A DNA stretch of 64,000 nucleotides from Bactericera cockerelli (Eukaryota; Arthropoda; Insecta; Hemiptera; Triozidae): positions 3,693,017 through 3,757,016 of the forward strand of contig CM044957.1 of NCBI GenBank assembly GCA_024516035.1, given 5' to 3'. Within the stretch, counting starts at the first letter, position 1; each line of letters begins with the position of its first letter. Under the pieces are notes generated by a model. The model was given only the letters and a program-made list of their open reading frames with translations. It was not told where the DNA came from and made no database searches. Made by a program: the position numbers and the translations under genes. Shown here piece after piece: positions 44,222-55,119 of the stretch.

Positions 44222-44395
44222 ATTAGTACAAGGGTTGGGTGGGGGACATTGCCACAGACAATGACCCCGCCCTTTAGTGAGGGCACTAGTATTATTTTCT
44301 TCTTTATTTATTTAATTGTTATTTTTTATACTATTATATTATATCTTAATTTTATACTGTATGTGTATATATTGTGTCCTCCTAATAAAGATTAA
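44222..44395 (+). repeat. jockey-like LINE 3' tail
   Basis: GGGTTGGGTGGGGGACATTG, the CCACAGACAATGACCCCGCC block and CCTAATAAAGATTAAAAT. Confidence 0.7.
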
Positions 44396-45034
44396 AATAA
44401 TTTCACCCAGCTCAAGCTCTATGGTTTTTGGGTGTGAATCTTTAATTTTATACAACACACATAATATATGTAAATTACTCAGTCCATAATAATGTAAAAC
44501 TATACTTATACTTGAATTACCTTTCTCATTATTATATAAAAAAAAATTATAATAATAATACTTCCAATATTCATTAGATAGGTTGATCTTATATGTATAC
44601 AGCTTATACTTGTCCGTAATTTATAAATTTTTCTGGTTAATTTATTAAAAGTAAACCACAGATATAGACACACCGATAAAGTTGATATATGTATGTGTAG
44701 GTAGTTGACAGTTCAGATCTATTTGCAAAGGATTGCAGTTGATGTTGACATTTCTGAAAGCCATCCTCTAGTTAAATGAAATCTTTAATCCCCCCCACAC
44801 TACACGCCTGGGTACACTTGAAACATTTCCAAGTTGGGAAACTCAAATAAACGTGGAAAAGCCAGAAGGAGGAGAGGACAAGTGGAAAAGCCAGGAGGAC
44901 GAGGAGGGAGAGGACAAGTGGAAAAGTTGTAGCCGCTCATGTGGAAAATTGGATTTTTGAATGGGAAATCTATCCGTACTTTTCCGACGTCTTCCGGCCG
45001 GGGAGCTTTTTCAATTAGAGTTGAGGCTTGCGAT
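44396..45034. other. spacer before the minisatellite
   Basis: Two or three GAGGACAAGTGGAAAAGCCA units at 44857-44925. The rest is unassigned. Confidence 0.45.
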
Positions 45035-47690
45035 GGGGGGATGGGGGAGATGGGGCTTGTGATGGGGGAGATGGGGCTTGTGATGGGGGAGATGAGGCTT
45101 GTGATGGGGGAGATGAGGCTTGTGATGGGGGAGATGAGACTTGTGATGGGGGAGATGAGACTTGTGATGGGGGAGATGAGGCTTGTGATGGGGGAGATGA
45201 GACTTGTGATGGGGGAGATGGGGCTTGTGATGGGGGAGATGAGGCTTGTGATGGGGGAATGAGGCTTGTGATGGGGGAGATGAGGCTTGTGATGGGGGAG
45301 ATGGGGCTTGTGATGGGGGAGATGGGGCTTGTGATGGGGGAGATGAGGCTTGTGATGGGGGAGATGAGGCTTGTGATGGGGGAGATGAGGCTTGTGATGG
45401 GGGAGATGAGGCTTGTGATGGGGGAGATGATGCGTGTGATGGGGGAGATGAGGCTTGTGATGGGGGAGATGAGGCTTGTGATGGGGGAGATGAGGCTTGT
45501 GATGGGGGAGATGAGGCTTGTGATGGGGGAGATGGGGCTTGTGATGGGGGAATGAGACTTGTGATGGGGGAGATGGGGCTTGTGATGGGGGAGATGAGGC
45601 TAGTGATGGGGGAGATGAGGCTTGTGATGGGGGGATGGGGGAGATGAGGCTGGTGATGGGGAAGATGGGGCTTGTGATGGGGGGATGGGGGAGATGAGAC
45701 TTGTGATGGGGGAGATGAGACTTGTGATGGGGGAGATGAGACTTGTGATGGGGGGATGGGGGAGATGAGACTTGTGATGGGGGAGATGAGGCTTGTGATG
45801 GGGGAGATGAGGCTTGTGATGGGGGAGATGAGGCTTGTGATGGGGGAGATGAGGCTTGTGATGGGGGAGATGAGGCTTGTGATGGGGGAGATGAGGCTGG
45901 TGATGGGGGAGATGGGGCTTGTGATGGGGGAGATGAGACTTGTGATGGGGGAGATGAGGCTTGTGATGGGGGAGATGAGGCTTGTGATGGGGGAGATGAT
46001 GCGTGTGATGGGGGAGATGAGACTTGTGATGGGGGGATGGGGAGATGAGACTTGTGATGGGGGAGATGAGGCTTGTGATGGGGGAGATGAGGCTTGTGAT
46101 GGGGGAGATGAGGCTTGTGATGGGGGAGATGAGGCTTGTGATGGGGGAGATGAGGCTTGTGATGGGGGAGATGAGGCTGGTGATGGGGGAGATGGGGCTT
46201 GTGATGGGGGAGATGAGACTTGTGATGGGGGAGATGAGGCTTGTGATGGGGGAGATGAGGCTTGTGATGGGGGAGATGATGCGTGTGATGGGGGAGATGA
46301 GACTTGTGATGGGGGGATGGGGAGATGAGACTTGTGATGGGGGAGATGAGGCTTGTGATGGGGGAGATGAGGCTTGTGATGGGGGAGATGAGGCTTGTGA
46401 TGGGGGAGATGAGGCTGGTGATGGGGGAGATGAGGCTTGTGATGGGGGAGATGAGGCTTGTGATGGGGGAGATGGGGCTTGTGATGGGGGAGATGGGGCT
46501 TGTGATGGGGGAGATGAGGCTGGTGATGGGGGAGATGGGGCTTGTGATGGGGGAGATGATGCGTGTGATGGGGGAGATGGGGCTTGTGATGGGGGAGATG
46601 AGGCTTGTGATGGGGGAGATGAGGCTTGTGATGGGGGAGATGAGACTTGTGATGGGGGAGATGATGCGTGTGATGGGGGAGATGATGCGTGTGATGGGGG
46701 AGATGATGCGTGTGATGGGGGAGATGATGCGTGTGATGGGGGAGATGAGGCTTGTGATGGGGGAGATGAGGCTTGTGATGGGGGAGATGGGGCTTGTGAT
46801 GGGGGAGATGATGCGTGTGATGGGGAGATGAGGCTTGTGATGGGGGAGATGAGGCTTGTGATGGGGGAGATGAGGCTGGTGATGGGGGAGATGGGGCTTG
46901 TGATGGGGGAGATGAGACTTGTGATGGGGGAGATGAGACTTGTGATGGGGGAGATGATGCGTGTGATGGGGGAGATGATGCGTGTGATGGGGGAGATGAG
47001 GCTTGTGATGGGGGAGATGAGGCTAGTGATGGGGAGATGAGGCTTGTGATGGGGGAGATGAGGCTTGTGATGGGGGAGATGAGGCTTGTGATGGGGGAGA
47101 TGAGGCTAGTGATGGGGGAGATGGGGCTTGTGATGGGGGAGATGATGCGTGTGATGGGGGAGATGAGGCTTGTGATGGGGGAGATGAGGCTGGTGATGGG
47201 GGAGATGAGACTTGTGATGGGGGAGATGAGACTTGTGATGGGGGAGATGATGCGTGTGATGGGGGAGATGAGACTTGTGATGGGGGAGATGATGCGTGTG
47301 ATGGGGGAGATGATGCGTGTGATGGGGGAGATGAGGCTTGTGATGGGGAGATGAGGCTGGTGATGGGGGAGATGGGGCTTGTGATGGGGGAGATGAGGCT
47401 TGTGATGGGGGAGATGAGGCTTGTGATGGGGGAGATGAGGCTGGTGATGGGGGAGATGGGGCTTGTGATGGGGGAGATGAGGCTTGTGATGGGGGAGATG
47501 AGGCTTGTGATGGGGGGATGGGGGAGATGAGGCTGGTGATGGGGAAGATGGGGCTTGTGATGGGGGAGATGGGGCTTGTGATGGGGGAGATGAGGCTTGC
47601 GATGGGGGAGATGGGGCTTGTGATGGGGGAGATGGGGCTAGTGATGGGGGAGATGGGTCTTGCGATGGGGGAGATTGGGATGTGATGGGG
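45035..47690. repeat. 21-bp G-rich minisatellite, 2.65 kb
   Basis: Unit GATGGGGGAGATGAGGCTTG plus T, roughly 125 copies, with GGGGCT, GAGACT, GATGCG and GAGGCTGG variants and a 7-bp GGGGATG expansion in some units. Two adjacent 280-bp blocks (45765-46044 and 46045-46324) carry the same succession of variants. Heptad protein frames (MRLVMGE, CDGGDEA) arise because 21 is divisible by 3; they swap frame at irregular units and are not a gene. Confidence 0.97.
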
Positions 47691-47741
47691 CTTTGTGAAG
47701 ATGTTTCACATTGAGCAAGACGTCGAGAATAAGTATACCAT

Positions 47742-47860
47742 GATGATAATAATAATAATATCGCCTTTTTTATACTGCCCGATTAGGGCTATTGAGTCCC
47801 ATTATTTCAGCAGTGAGCCCAAGACGTATTAATTATTATGTGGTCAAACCCTTCAATCGC
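47742..47860 (-). repeat. SINE S8 body fragment
   Basis: Minus strand CAGTATAAAAAAGGCGATAT with (ATT)n and CTTGGGCTCACTGCTGAAAT. The head is missing. Confidence 0.7.
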
Positions 47861-48355
47861 TGGGAAGCATACCCACCTCACCCAGCTAGCGTTGGGCCGA
47901 AACTGCCGACCGCAACGTCTAGCAAGGTGAAGACTTCGTGATGCTTGCATTTCCATCCAACCTAGGCTGGCTGAGGTAGCCTTATTAACACATAAACTGC
48001 CTTGTCACACTATATGTGTGACACAATGTTAAACTCATACGCCACGTCACACATATTGTGTGACAGTAGATGATACTTTGAATGATTGTCACACTGGAAT
48101 GGTGTGACATTAAGTGTATTTTAAATGACGATTTGGAAGCGTGGCGTACAGCGTTAAAGAACCACCTCTGTATGCCACGTCACATAATATGTGTGACTAT
48201 ATAAAGTAACGTGGCGTACGGGTAAAGTGTCCAAAAATGACCTTGGCAGTCAACGTGTTAAGTAGCAGATTTGTGAGTTTTCAGCGAATGGTATTAAGAG
48301 GTAACACCCCCGTCGTGATATGACCATGCAGTTAAAAGGGACGGTAAACCCGAAA
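47861..48355 (+). repeat. 5S-type SINE interrupted by a MITE
   Basis: Before the insert: GCAACGTCTAGCAAGGTGAA and CCAACCTAGGCTGGCTGAGG. After it: GTAGCAGATTTGTGAGTTTT, CAGCGAATGG and CGTCGTGATATGACCATGCA. The insert at 47989-48257 is bounded by TTAA. Confidence 0.75.
47989..48257. mobile_element. piggyBac-type MITE
   Basis: Ends CACATAAACTGCC and GGCAGTCAACGTG are imperfect inverted repeats, with TTAA on both sides (47985-47988 and 48258-48261), the piggyBac target duplication. Inside are four short palindromes built on GTCACAC/GTGTGAC and three ACGCCACGTCACA or GTGGCGTAC motifs. Confidence 0.7.
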
Positions 48356-48497
48356 AAACGAGCTCAAAATTGCTTTACTGAATTTGAGACTTATCGATCA
48401 AGCTACTGATGACTGAAAAAGAGAGAATTCTCAAGACAATGACATGTGTACCTAATATGAATTAGGTACATATCATGTATTTTTATTTCATTTAAAT

Positions 48498-48720
48498 ATT
48501 GGGTTTAACGTCGCTTTCAACTGTACGGTCATACCACGACGGGGGTGTTACTCTACAATTCGCTGGAAACTCACAAACCTGCTACGCACATTAACCTCAG
48601 CCAGCCTGGTTTGGCCCGGAATGGCAGCATTACGAAGTCTTCACCTCGCTGGACGTTGCTTAACTTCAGTGGTCCTACGAGAACCGGTGCATTCAACGCG
48701 CCATCGACTCTGGCTTCTTC
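48498..48720 (-). repeat. 5S rRNA-derived SINE
   Basis: Minus strand: GTTGAATGCACCGGTTCTCG, GGACCACTGAAGTTAAGCAA, CGTCCAGCGAGGTGAAGACT, core GCCAAACCAGGCTGGCTGAG and tail CGTCGTGGTATGACCGTACA. A second partial head (CATTCAACGCGCCATCGACG on the plus strand) lies at 48785-48812. Confidence 0.85.
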
Positions 48721-49256
48721 AGTTTCCGCTGGAACTCTATCGCTTTTCCAAAAAATTTGTCGCTGGAAACACTCACCTAGACTTATGCATTCAACGCGCC
48801 ATCGACGCTGGCTATATGTATTTTCAGCTTTCAAATCTTTCCATACAAAAGGGCCTCCGTTCCTCTGTACTAATCTTTGTGGAGCCCTATTGTTCACTAT
48901 TCCTCAAGCATGCTTTCTCTTTCACCATCAGTAATCGAAAGCTTTTCAAAGACATCACCCCCCCCCCCCCACAGGGAGGTCGCTTTCATCATGTCAACAT
49001 AAATGAAAGCCAACCCGACGGGAATGCCGTTCTTGATTAATCGAAAGCCTACGTACAACTTTTGTTATTGTTGTTTGCGGTTGTGGTGTGATTTTTTTTT
49101 TTTTTTTTTTTTTTCCTCTTTCTTTTCAACTTCGCTTTCAACTATGGGTCATTCAATCATGCAAGTAGCCCAATTCTCTTAGAAGCCCTTCAAAGCCTAG
49201 AAGAAGAACCTTTGTATAAATGTATCTTTATAAAGAAAATAAATAAAAAAAATCTG
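48721..49256. other. spacer
   Basis: C run at 48958-48970 and T run at 49093-49115. No gene called; the frames crossing it include SINE sequence. Confidence 0.4.
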
Positions 49257-49741
49257 GTGTAAACATCACACGACTTTCCTTATCCCCCAAAAAAGAGTCG
49301 AATTCCACCACTGGTGACTCAACGGTAACAAATAACTAAAAACCAATGCCAAATTCGTAATCAGCACTTCAAAATCATTGAATTTGATATGTCACAACCC
49401 CCATGTAGGATGAATAATAAAAAAGTTAGTCAAAGCGGGTCCCCCCCAAATACCGGTAAATTGGGGCCGAGTTCCAAAAAGTTCAAGATATCAAAAAAAT
49501 GATCAGAATAGACCCCTATTATTTTTTTAATCTAAGAAAATGTTGTTCTCTAAAAATTTTTGTATCCTTAACCAATTTAAAAAAGCGGCGCTTGCGGCTA
49601 GAATTTGCGGCCCTGTGGCCGCAGAATGCGGCCGATTTCAACCAAAAGTTTCGTGGTTCGTCTGGTGTATAAAACTAATTTGTGTACCAAATTTCAAGTT
49701 TCTAGCTTTTACCGTTCTTGAGATATCCTGTTTACACACAC

Positions 49742-49775
<34 letters not shown>

Positions 49776-49910
49776 GCACGGACCAATGGCTGAAAACAAC
49801 TTTTTTGGTATCCTGAGGCCATGATTCGTCCAGAAATGTGAAAAACTGGGTAGGTCAAATTTTCGACGAATACAATACTTTCCTTATTATAAGATAAGGA
49901 AAGTAATAAA
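49257..49910 (+). mobile_element. Helentron/HINE-like element, fullest copy
   Basis: The 11-mer ACTTTCCTTAT occurs near the 5' end (49272-49282) and again as the left stem of a terminal hairpin (49877-49887), whose right stem is ATAAGGAAAGT (49894-49904) around a 6-nt loop. The middle carries a (CA)n(CAGA)n microsatellite (about 49735-49775). A 5' subterminal repeat complementary to a 3' terminal hairpin plus an internal microsatellite is the layout known for Helentron-associated elements (DINE-1-like). Confidence 0.6.
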
Positions 49911-49924
49911 TAAACTTATGAAAA

Positions 49925-50097
49925 AAACACTATCACGACGGGGTTTTTACCCTAAATTCTCTGGAAACTCACAGACCAGCAACACAAATTAACTTCACCC
50001 AGCCTGAGTGGGGCCGCGAATAGCCAGCATCATGAGGGATTGAATTTGAATGCTCGCCCATTCTAGTCCTCAGCTCGCTGGACGTAAATTTGGGGAT
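49925..50097 (-). repeat. 5S-type SINE, diverged
   Basis: Minus strand TACGTCCAGCGAGCTGAGGA, GGCCCCACTCAGGCTGGGTG and a core end AGAGAATTTAGGGTAAAAAC. Confidence 0.7.
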
Positions 50098-50143
50098 AGT
50101 GGCCACTTAAATTATCTCATCCTGTTTCATAATTCGGTCCTTA

Positions 50144-50492
50144 GGGCCGTATTATGAAACAGGATTAGCATCTCTAAGCCGACCCTTAAATTTTATCAGC
50201 TTCCCGATACATATTTTAAAATAAGATTTTCCGTCACGAAGGCTGGCCACAGCTCCGTTACGCCACAGGCTAATATACAGCTACAAATCCCGGCTTAGTT
50301 ATGACCTCTTCAGTTGTTGTCAAGGTGACAGTTAAGGGATAGTGTCCACTAGGATTAACTAAATTAACCTAAATGGAAAGTGTCACTTAACTCAAGCTTT
50401 AGTGCGCTGTGATTGGTTGAAATTTCCACCACAGGGCGTGTTAAGGGATAGTGTCCACTAGGATTATCTAATCCTGTTTCATAATTCGGCCC
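50144..50492. mobile_element. Harbinger-type MITE
   Basis: TIRs GGGCCGTATTATGAAACAGG and, inverted, CCTGTTTCATAATTCGGCCC. TTA precedes the left end (50141-50143). A separate right end of the same family (to 50140) abuts it. Inside are GTGATTGGTTGAAATTTCC and TTAAGGGATAGTGTCCAC, repeated. Confidence 0.75.
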
Positions 50493-50550
50493 TCGGTGGT
50501 GAACATGGAAGCAGCCACTGGTTCAGATTTAGCGTACTAACCCACTAATG

Positions 50551-51111
50551 CAAGGCTGCCCAACCGCAGGCCCGCGGGCCACGAAGTGGCCCGCTAGCGC
50601 ATTTGGAGTGGCCCGCCGCAGGTGATTCAAGTCAATAAAATGAATCGCATCTTTTGACAAAAAAATCAATTAAAAAAATGTAAAATGTTATTCCAGTTAA
50701 AAAAAACAAGTATCACATAATCATGAATTTATGCAAAGAAACAGTCGATTCCTCTAGCTAGATATTGCAAAGTTGGTTGCTGCAAAGTCTCTCCAGAGGC
50801 CTCATTAAAAACTGCATTGATTCATCAATTCAACTGCATTCCTTTTCTACTACAGATTTTAGGGGTATTTTCAAAAAACCCTATTTCATGCCAATAATGT
50901 TATAAATAACATGTTAAATTGTTATTGAACTTTTTTTCTCAATAAAATACCTAATGCTGTTATTAGTACATTTGAAGCATAGTTTTTTTTGTCCTCGTTA
51001 TTTAGTAGTTAGGTAGGTACCTTGTAATTTATTTAAATTTTATCAGGTGGCCCGCCAGTTGACATGGAATGCAATTTTTGGCCCGCCTGTAAAATCGGTT
51101 GGGCAGCCTTG
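50551..51111. mobile_element. hAT MITE with 8-bp target duplication
   Basis: The termini CAAGGCTGCCCAACCG and CGGTTGGGCAGCCTTG are perfect inverted repeats. The flanks CACTAATG (50543-50550 and 51112-51119) are identical 8-mers. Subterminal GGCCCGC motifs lie on both sides. No transposase is encoded. All three traits are diagnostic of hAT. Confidence 0.92.
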
Positions 51112-51119
51112 CACTAATG

Positions 51120-51606
51120 TGTAGGTGATGGTGCATTATCATTTATCACCGCGCTCCTAAATCACATCAAACAGTCTGACCTTGATTCAAATTACGAAGG
51201 ACAGGCCAGGAAACCGTCCCCTCAAGAGACAGCATAGATCCTTGCTGTAAATTAGATAAACCCGTTTAGCAAATTAGATAACGGTATTGAACATGTCAGT
51301 TAGTTAGATAACAGCATAAAAAATGTCACCTAATTAGATAACAAGTATATAATATACCTCGCCTGGTGGTTAGCTTCCACTAAAGTATTATTATTATTTT
51401 TATTATCACATAAGTCAGGTTTTAGTGCACTGTGATTGGTTGAAATTCCCACTAGAGGACATGTTAATCTTATCCTGTTTCATCATTCTGCCCTTAGTTT
51501 CTATGTTCTATATAAACTAGGTACCTAGTTAGGACTGTTTATTTCTTCCTAACTCCCAGGTAGACTCCTAGTTTACCTTATTTTTATTTAGTGTCCCAGC
51601 CAGACT
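51120..51606. other. spacer with MITE and SINE scraps
   Basis: S1 3' end fragment at 51352-51404 and a Harbinger-type right half (TGTGATTGGTTGAAATTCCC ... ATCCTGTTTCATCATTC) at 51415-51495. Confidence 0.55.
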
Positions 51607-51812
51607 AATAATAAAACTCGTTAGAAGAAGGTAACCTGTAGGCGAGGTTAATGCTCAAAGCATTTTCTATCACCTAACCCTCAGAGTCTTATTATGGTCA
51701 CAAACTCAAATTAATGAAGAAAAATTCATGCACTAGGTGGGATTCTAACCAATGGATCCCTACGCTACCTAGATTACCAGACTCGCACATTAACCTCTTG
51801 ACATCTAGTCTA
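51607..51812 (-). repeat. SINE S1
   Basis: Nearly complete minus-strand copy (CTGTAGGCGAGGTTAATGCT to the head). Confidence 0.8.
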
Positions 51813-52159
51813 GCAAACTACTAGTCCAACCCCCTGCATCTTCATAACAAACATTCAATTGATCAAATAAAAGGGTTAAAGTGCTGAGAATAGAAAATGT
51901 CTTCTAAATTGAAGAAGTGTGAAGTTTAGATTTAATAGGACAGTAATTTTTCCATTTACTATAACACCATGATCTGAAATTCTAGTTCTAAATGTCACAC
52001 ATTTGATTTATGACCTTATGAAGTTATGATTGAATATTTGACAAATTGAAGAATTGTTTCAATACTAACAGAATAAGTAGGTACCTACATGGGATTGCTA
52101 TAGGTATAATATTATATATTGGAATTATGTTTTTTTAAGGGTAAGAATATTTTTTTTTA
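51813..52159. other. spacer
   Basis: No repeat or gene recognised. Confidence 0.35.
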
Positions 52160-52300
52160 GGTAGTTAGTCACTATGACCAAGTGGGTTGCACACACGGTG
52201 ACCTGGATTAGAAATAGTGGCGGCATTACTGACAAAAATAAAAAGTCCTATAATTCTGACCTTACCCACTAAAATTGTGACAGAATAACACAAGGAAACC
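52160..52300 (+). repeat. SINE S6, internally deleted
   Basis: Head CACTATGACCAAGTGGGTTG, then GTGGCGGCATTACTGAC and CTTACCCACTAAAATTGTGA as in the S6 3' body. Confidence 0.65.
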
Positions 52301-52924
52301 ATTTTATTTATTATACTGTGTGAAATAGTATTATAATAATTCATTCTTACAACAACAACAACAACAACAACAAAAATAATAACATTTTAATTTACAGCTT
52401 GATTTAAAATCCACACAAAGTATTTTACTTAAATGAGGCATATTGGAAAGCATAACCTGATAGGCTCTTCTCTACTTTTTACTAGCCTTTAATACTGTCT
52501 TGACCTATGATGTGTTTCCTTATCATTAGAATTTAATTGGGTCAACTTCAATTTCAGTTGACCTTGTAACAAGTGAACTACCTATGCATTTAGGTAAGGT
52601 CAGTAGTGCAGAGGTATTATTGCGTCAGAGGTGCAGTGGTGTGATTTGCTTGTTAGTAAACAAATAGCCTCAAATAAGAGTGAGAGTCACACAGACTGCA
52701 TGCTTCTACTACTAATAATAACAATGCTTCTTCTTTGTCTTATTATGTCACAATTCTAGTGAGTTGTGCAGAATCACGGAACTTTACCACTTTAATATAC
52801 AATATTCTGTAATATTTTTTTGCATACGATTCTGCCACTGGTCACTGTTTCACAACAAAGCAGCTACCTCATTTTTCCACACAAGATATGAAAGTACAGA
52901 AATACACCAAACATCCAAGACAGA
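52301..52924. other. spacer
   Basis: (CAA)n at 52350-52373. AATTTCAG|TTGACC...TTTAG|GTAAGG at 52551-52598 could look like a tiny exon, but nothing supports it. Confidence 0.3.
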
Positions 52925-53040
52925 ACAGAAAAATTCCTGGGATCGAACCCAGGTCATCATGCATGCAATGCTCACATTAAAGCAGCAACTAATTTTGTCT
53001 CTCGAGGCATGAGTGGACCCCCTAACATCCAAAGAACAAG
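52925..53040 (-). repeat. SINE S7
   Basis: B box GGGTTCGATCCCAGG on the minus strand and body GGATGTTAGGGGGTCCACTC. Confidence 0.7.
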
Positions 53041-53284
53041 ACAACTGATGATTCCTATAAAAAAAAAAAGAAACATACCTATGTGTACAAATCCCCTATC
53101 ACCAAAGCCCTTATCACCATAGCTTCATTTAATGAAACAATGCAGGACCAAAATCTGTAATGATTTCAAGCATTGATTCTTTCTTCATGTCACTTGGGTA
53201 TTGTTATACAGCTGTTATCCAGGGACACTTTTGATTGAAACTGATAGCAATGTAGATGGTGCACGGTGGTAAAAACAAGAACAA

Positions 53285-53360
53285 ATTTGAAAAATTCAAA
53301 CTCTGCTGGGAATTGAACCCAGGTCACTGTATGTGCAAAACTTCTAAGTAACCAACATAC
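53285..53360 (-). repeat. SINE S7 head fragment
   Basis: Minus strand CAGTGACCTGGGTTCAATTC and CCAGCAGAGTTTG. Confidence 0.6.
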
Positions 53361-53544
53361 CTATAAGATTAGTTTATTTGAATGTAAATAAAACAATGAT
53401 AAAATTATAGATCGTAGACCTCTATTAACTCAGCTGAGGGAAGAGCTGAAAGCATCTAAAATTTTCAAGCCTATCATACCTACATATAATTATGTAGATA
53501 CAGAGTAACTATCTAGCTACCACAAAAAAATACTATTCTCATTG

Positions 53545-53640
53545 ACCTTACTAGCTCAATCATTAAGGCAGCTGATTCATTAACTGAAGGTTGATGATTT
53601 GAATCTCAAACATGACAAATTTATAAATTGTGGGTTTGAC
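53545..53640 (+). repeat. SINE S5, diverged
   Basis: GACCTTACTAGCTCAATCAT has an A-box-like core; B box GATTTGAATCTC. Confidence 0.55.
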
Positions 53641-53785
53641 TGTATTGTACCTATACTAAACTCAATTATTTAGTAAAAATGATCCACAGAATTGACATAT
53701 GAGATTTATTATATATTATGGGTCAAAACCAACCTCAATTGATTAATAAGGCAGTAGACTCGTTCTTAAATGAAACTCAATAAAG

Positions 53786-53955
53786 GGTTAGGTGGAAGAG
53801 ATTGCCACAGGCAATAACCCGGCCCTTTAGATAGAACATTGACTTCATTCCCTTTTTTGTTCTTGTTTCTTTGCTCAATCTATTTATATTTTCTTTATAA
53901 TTTCATTGTGTTTTTCTGTATATATTTTTGTCTTACCTAATAAAGCATACTATAA
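53786..53955 (+). repeat. jockey-like LINE 3' tail
   Basis: GGGTTAGGTGGAAGAGATTG, CCACAGGCAATAACCC and CTTACCTAATAAAGCATA. Almost identical to the tail at 40950, suggesting the same subfamily. Confidence 0.75.
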
Positions 53956-54119
53956 TAATAATAGACTTGTACATAGGAATCTCTAATAATAATAATTATA
54001 ATAACTAGGCATCTCTAATAGACAATCAACAATTAGAAAAATCTGGATAATAATTTGTGAACAACTTTGATAATCTGGAGTTCAGTGTTTGAAGTCAAGA
54101 GCATATTTATTTATTAATA

Positions 54120-54680
54120 CAGGGTGGCGCAGTGCGCATGACCACATTTGAAATTGTTGCAATGCGTTTAATATTTGAGTTATGATATTGATATAAAAAG
54201 TATTTTGTAGAAAAAATGTGGAAGTTTATTTTACATGAGTCAATTTTTTACGTCCAACATTTCCGCGTCAAATTTTTCCGGTCGTGTGATTTCCCGGAAT
54301 GGTGATGCACTGTGGCCGCCACGCTCACGCTCACCCGAACTCACTCCTTGTGATTTTTTTATGGGGATATCTGAAGGCCAAAGTGTATGTCGACAAACCT
54401 TGTACCCTTGCTCACCTGAAGGACTCTCTCCGCCGTGAAATCGCTCGGATTCCTGAGGAGATGTTGGTGAACGTGATGCTCTAGCAAGCGTCTCGAAGAA
54501 TGTGTAACTCAGCAAGGACGTCTTTTGTAGGGCATCATCTTTCATACGTGAAAAACTGACTCATGTAAATTAAACTTCCACATTTTTTTCTACAAATTAT
54601 TTTTTAATTCAATATCTTAACTCAATTATTAATTGCATGGTAACAATTTCAAATGTGGTCATGCGCACTGCGCCACCCTG
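54120..54680 (+). mobile_element. mariner-like element, internally deleted
   Basis: TIRs CAGGGTGGCGCAGTGCGCAT and its complement at the right end continue for about 40 bp, with TA on both sides (54118-54119, 54681-54682). The inner 300 bp encode the last part of a transposase. Confidence 0.88.
54240..54545 (+). pseudogene. mariner-family transposase C-terminus, frameshifted
   Basis: In the frame of 54235 it reads ASNFSGRVISRNGD, then WPPRSPELTPCDFF, the block holding the last catalytic-triad Asp/Glu region of Tc1/mariner transposases. At the T7 run (54353-54359) the frame shifts and continues FLWGYLKAKVYV, LKDSLRREIARIPEEML, then RLEECVTQQGRLL after an in-frame stop near 54481. One indel and two stops make it non-functional; the N-terminal DNA-binding half is deleted. 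Confidence 0.85.
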
Positions 54681-54939
54681 TACAAGGTTGAGTGATTGTG
54701 ACATTACATTGAGATTAACACAAATTTTAAATTATGGTTCAAGCTCCTTTATACATAATTACAATTGTACAAATGAAAAGCAGTAAATTTTATGATAAAT
54801 GTTGTCTAGGAGAGGGGACATGCACCTGTCCCAACTCACTAGCAAGAATCCACAGAAACAATGTTGTAGGACCTAGATTTTCATTTAATAATGCTGCCCA
54901 CAATAAGCACTTGAAATATTCAAGGACCAAAGACAATTA

Positions 54940-55119
54940 CAGTCAAACGTGGATATAATGGACCCAAATATAATAGAAACCTCTTTATAATAGAGAAAAT
55001 CTCAGGTCCCTACATCAACTGCTTATGTGTACCTAATCGAGAACTGGCTATATTAGAAACCTCTTAATAATAGAATTTTTGCTCTGTCTCTCAGGTTATA
55101 TTAAATCCAGGTTTTACTG
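54940..55119. mobile_element. 180-bp pogo-type MITE
   Basis: Ends CAGTCAAACGTGGATATAAT and (right, complement) CAGTAAAACCTGGATTTAAT, with TA on both sides (54938-54939 and 55120-55121). The middle has repeated ATAATAGAAACCTCTT motifs. Confidence 0.8.

Noticed and set aside
45028..47354. Long glycine/methionine-rich frames (up to 331 codons)
   Set aside because: Read from the 21-bp minisatellite; the same array gives different heptads in different frames and switches at irregular units.
48545..49040. Overlapping 129- and 139-codon frames
   Set aside because: They translate the minus-strand 5S-type SINE and flanking sequence.
52551..52600. 37-nt micro-exon
   Set aside because: Only splice-like dinucleotides support it; no neighbouring exon with a fitting frame was found.
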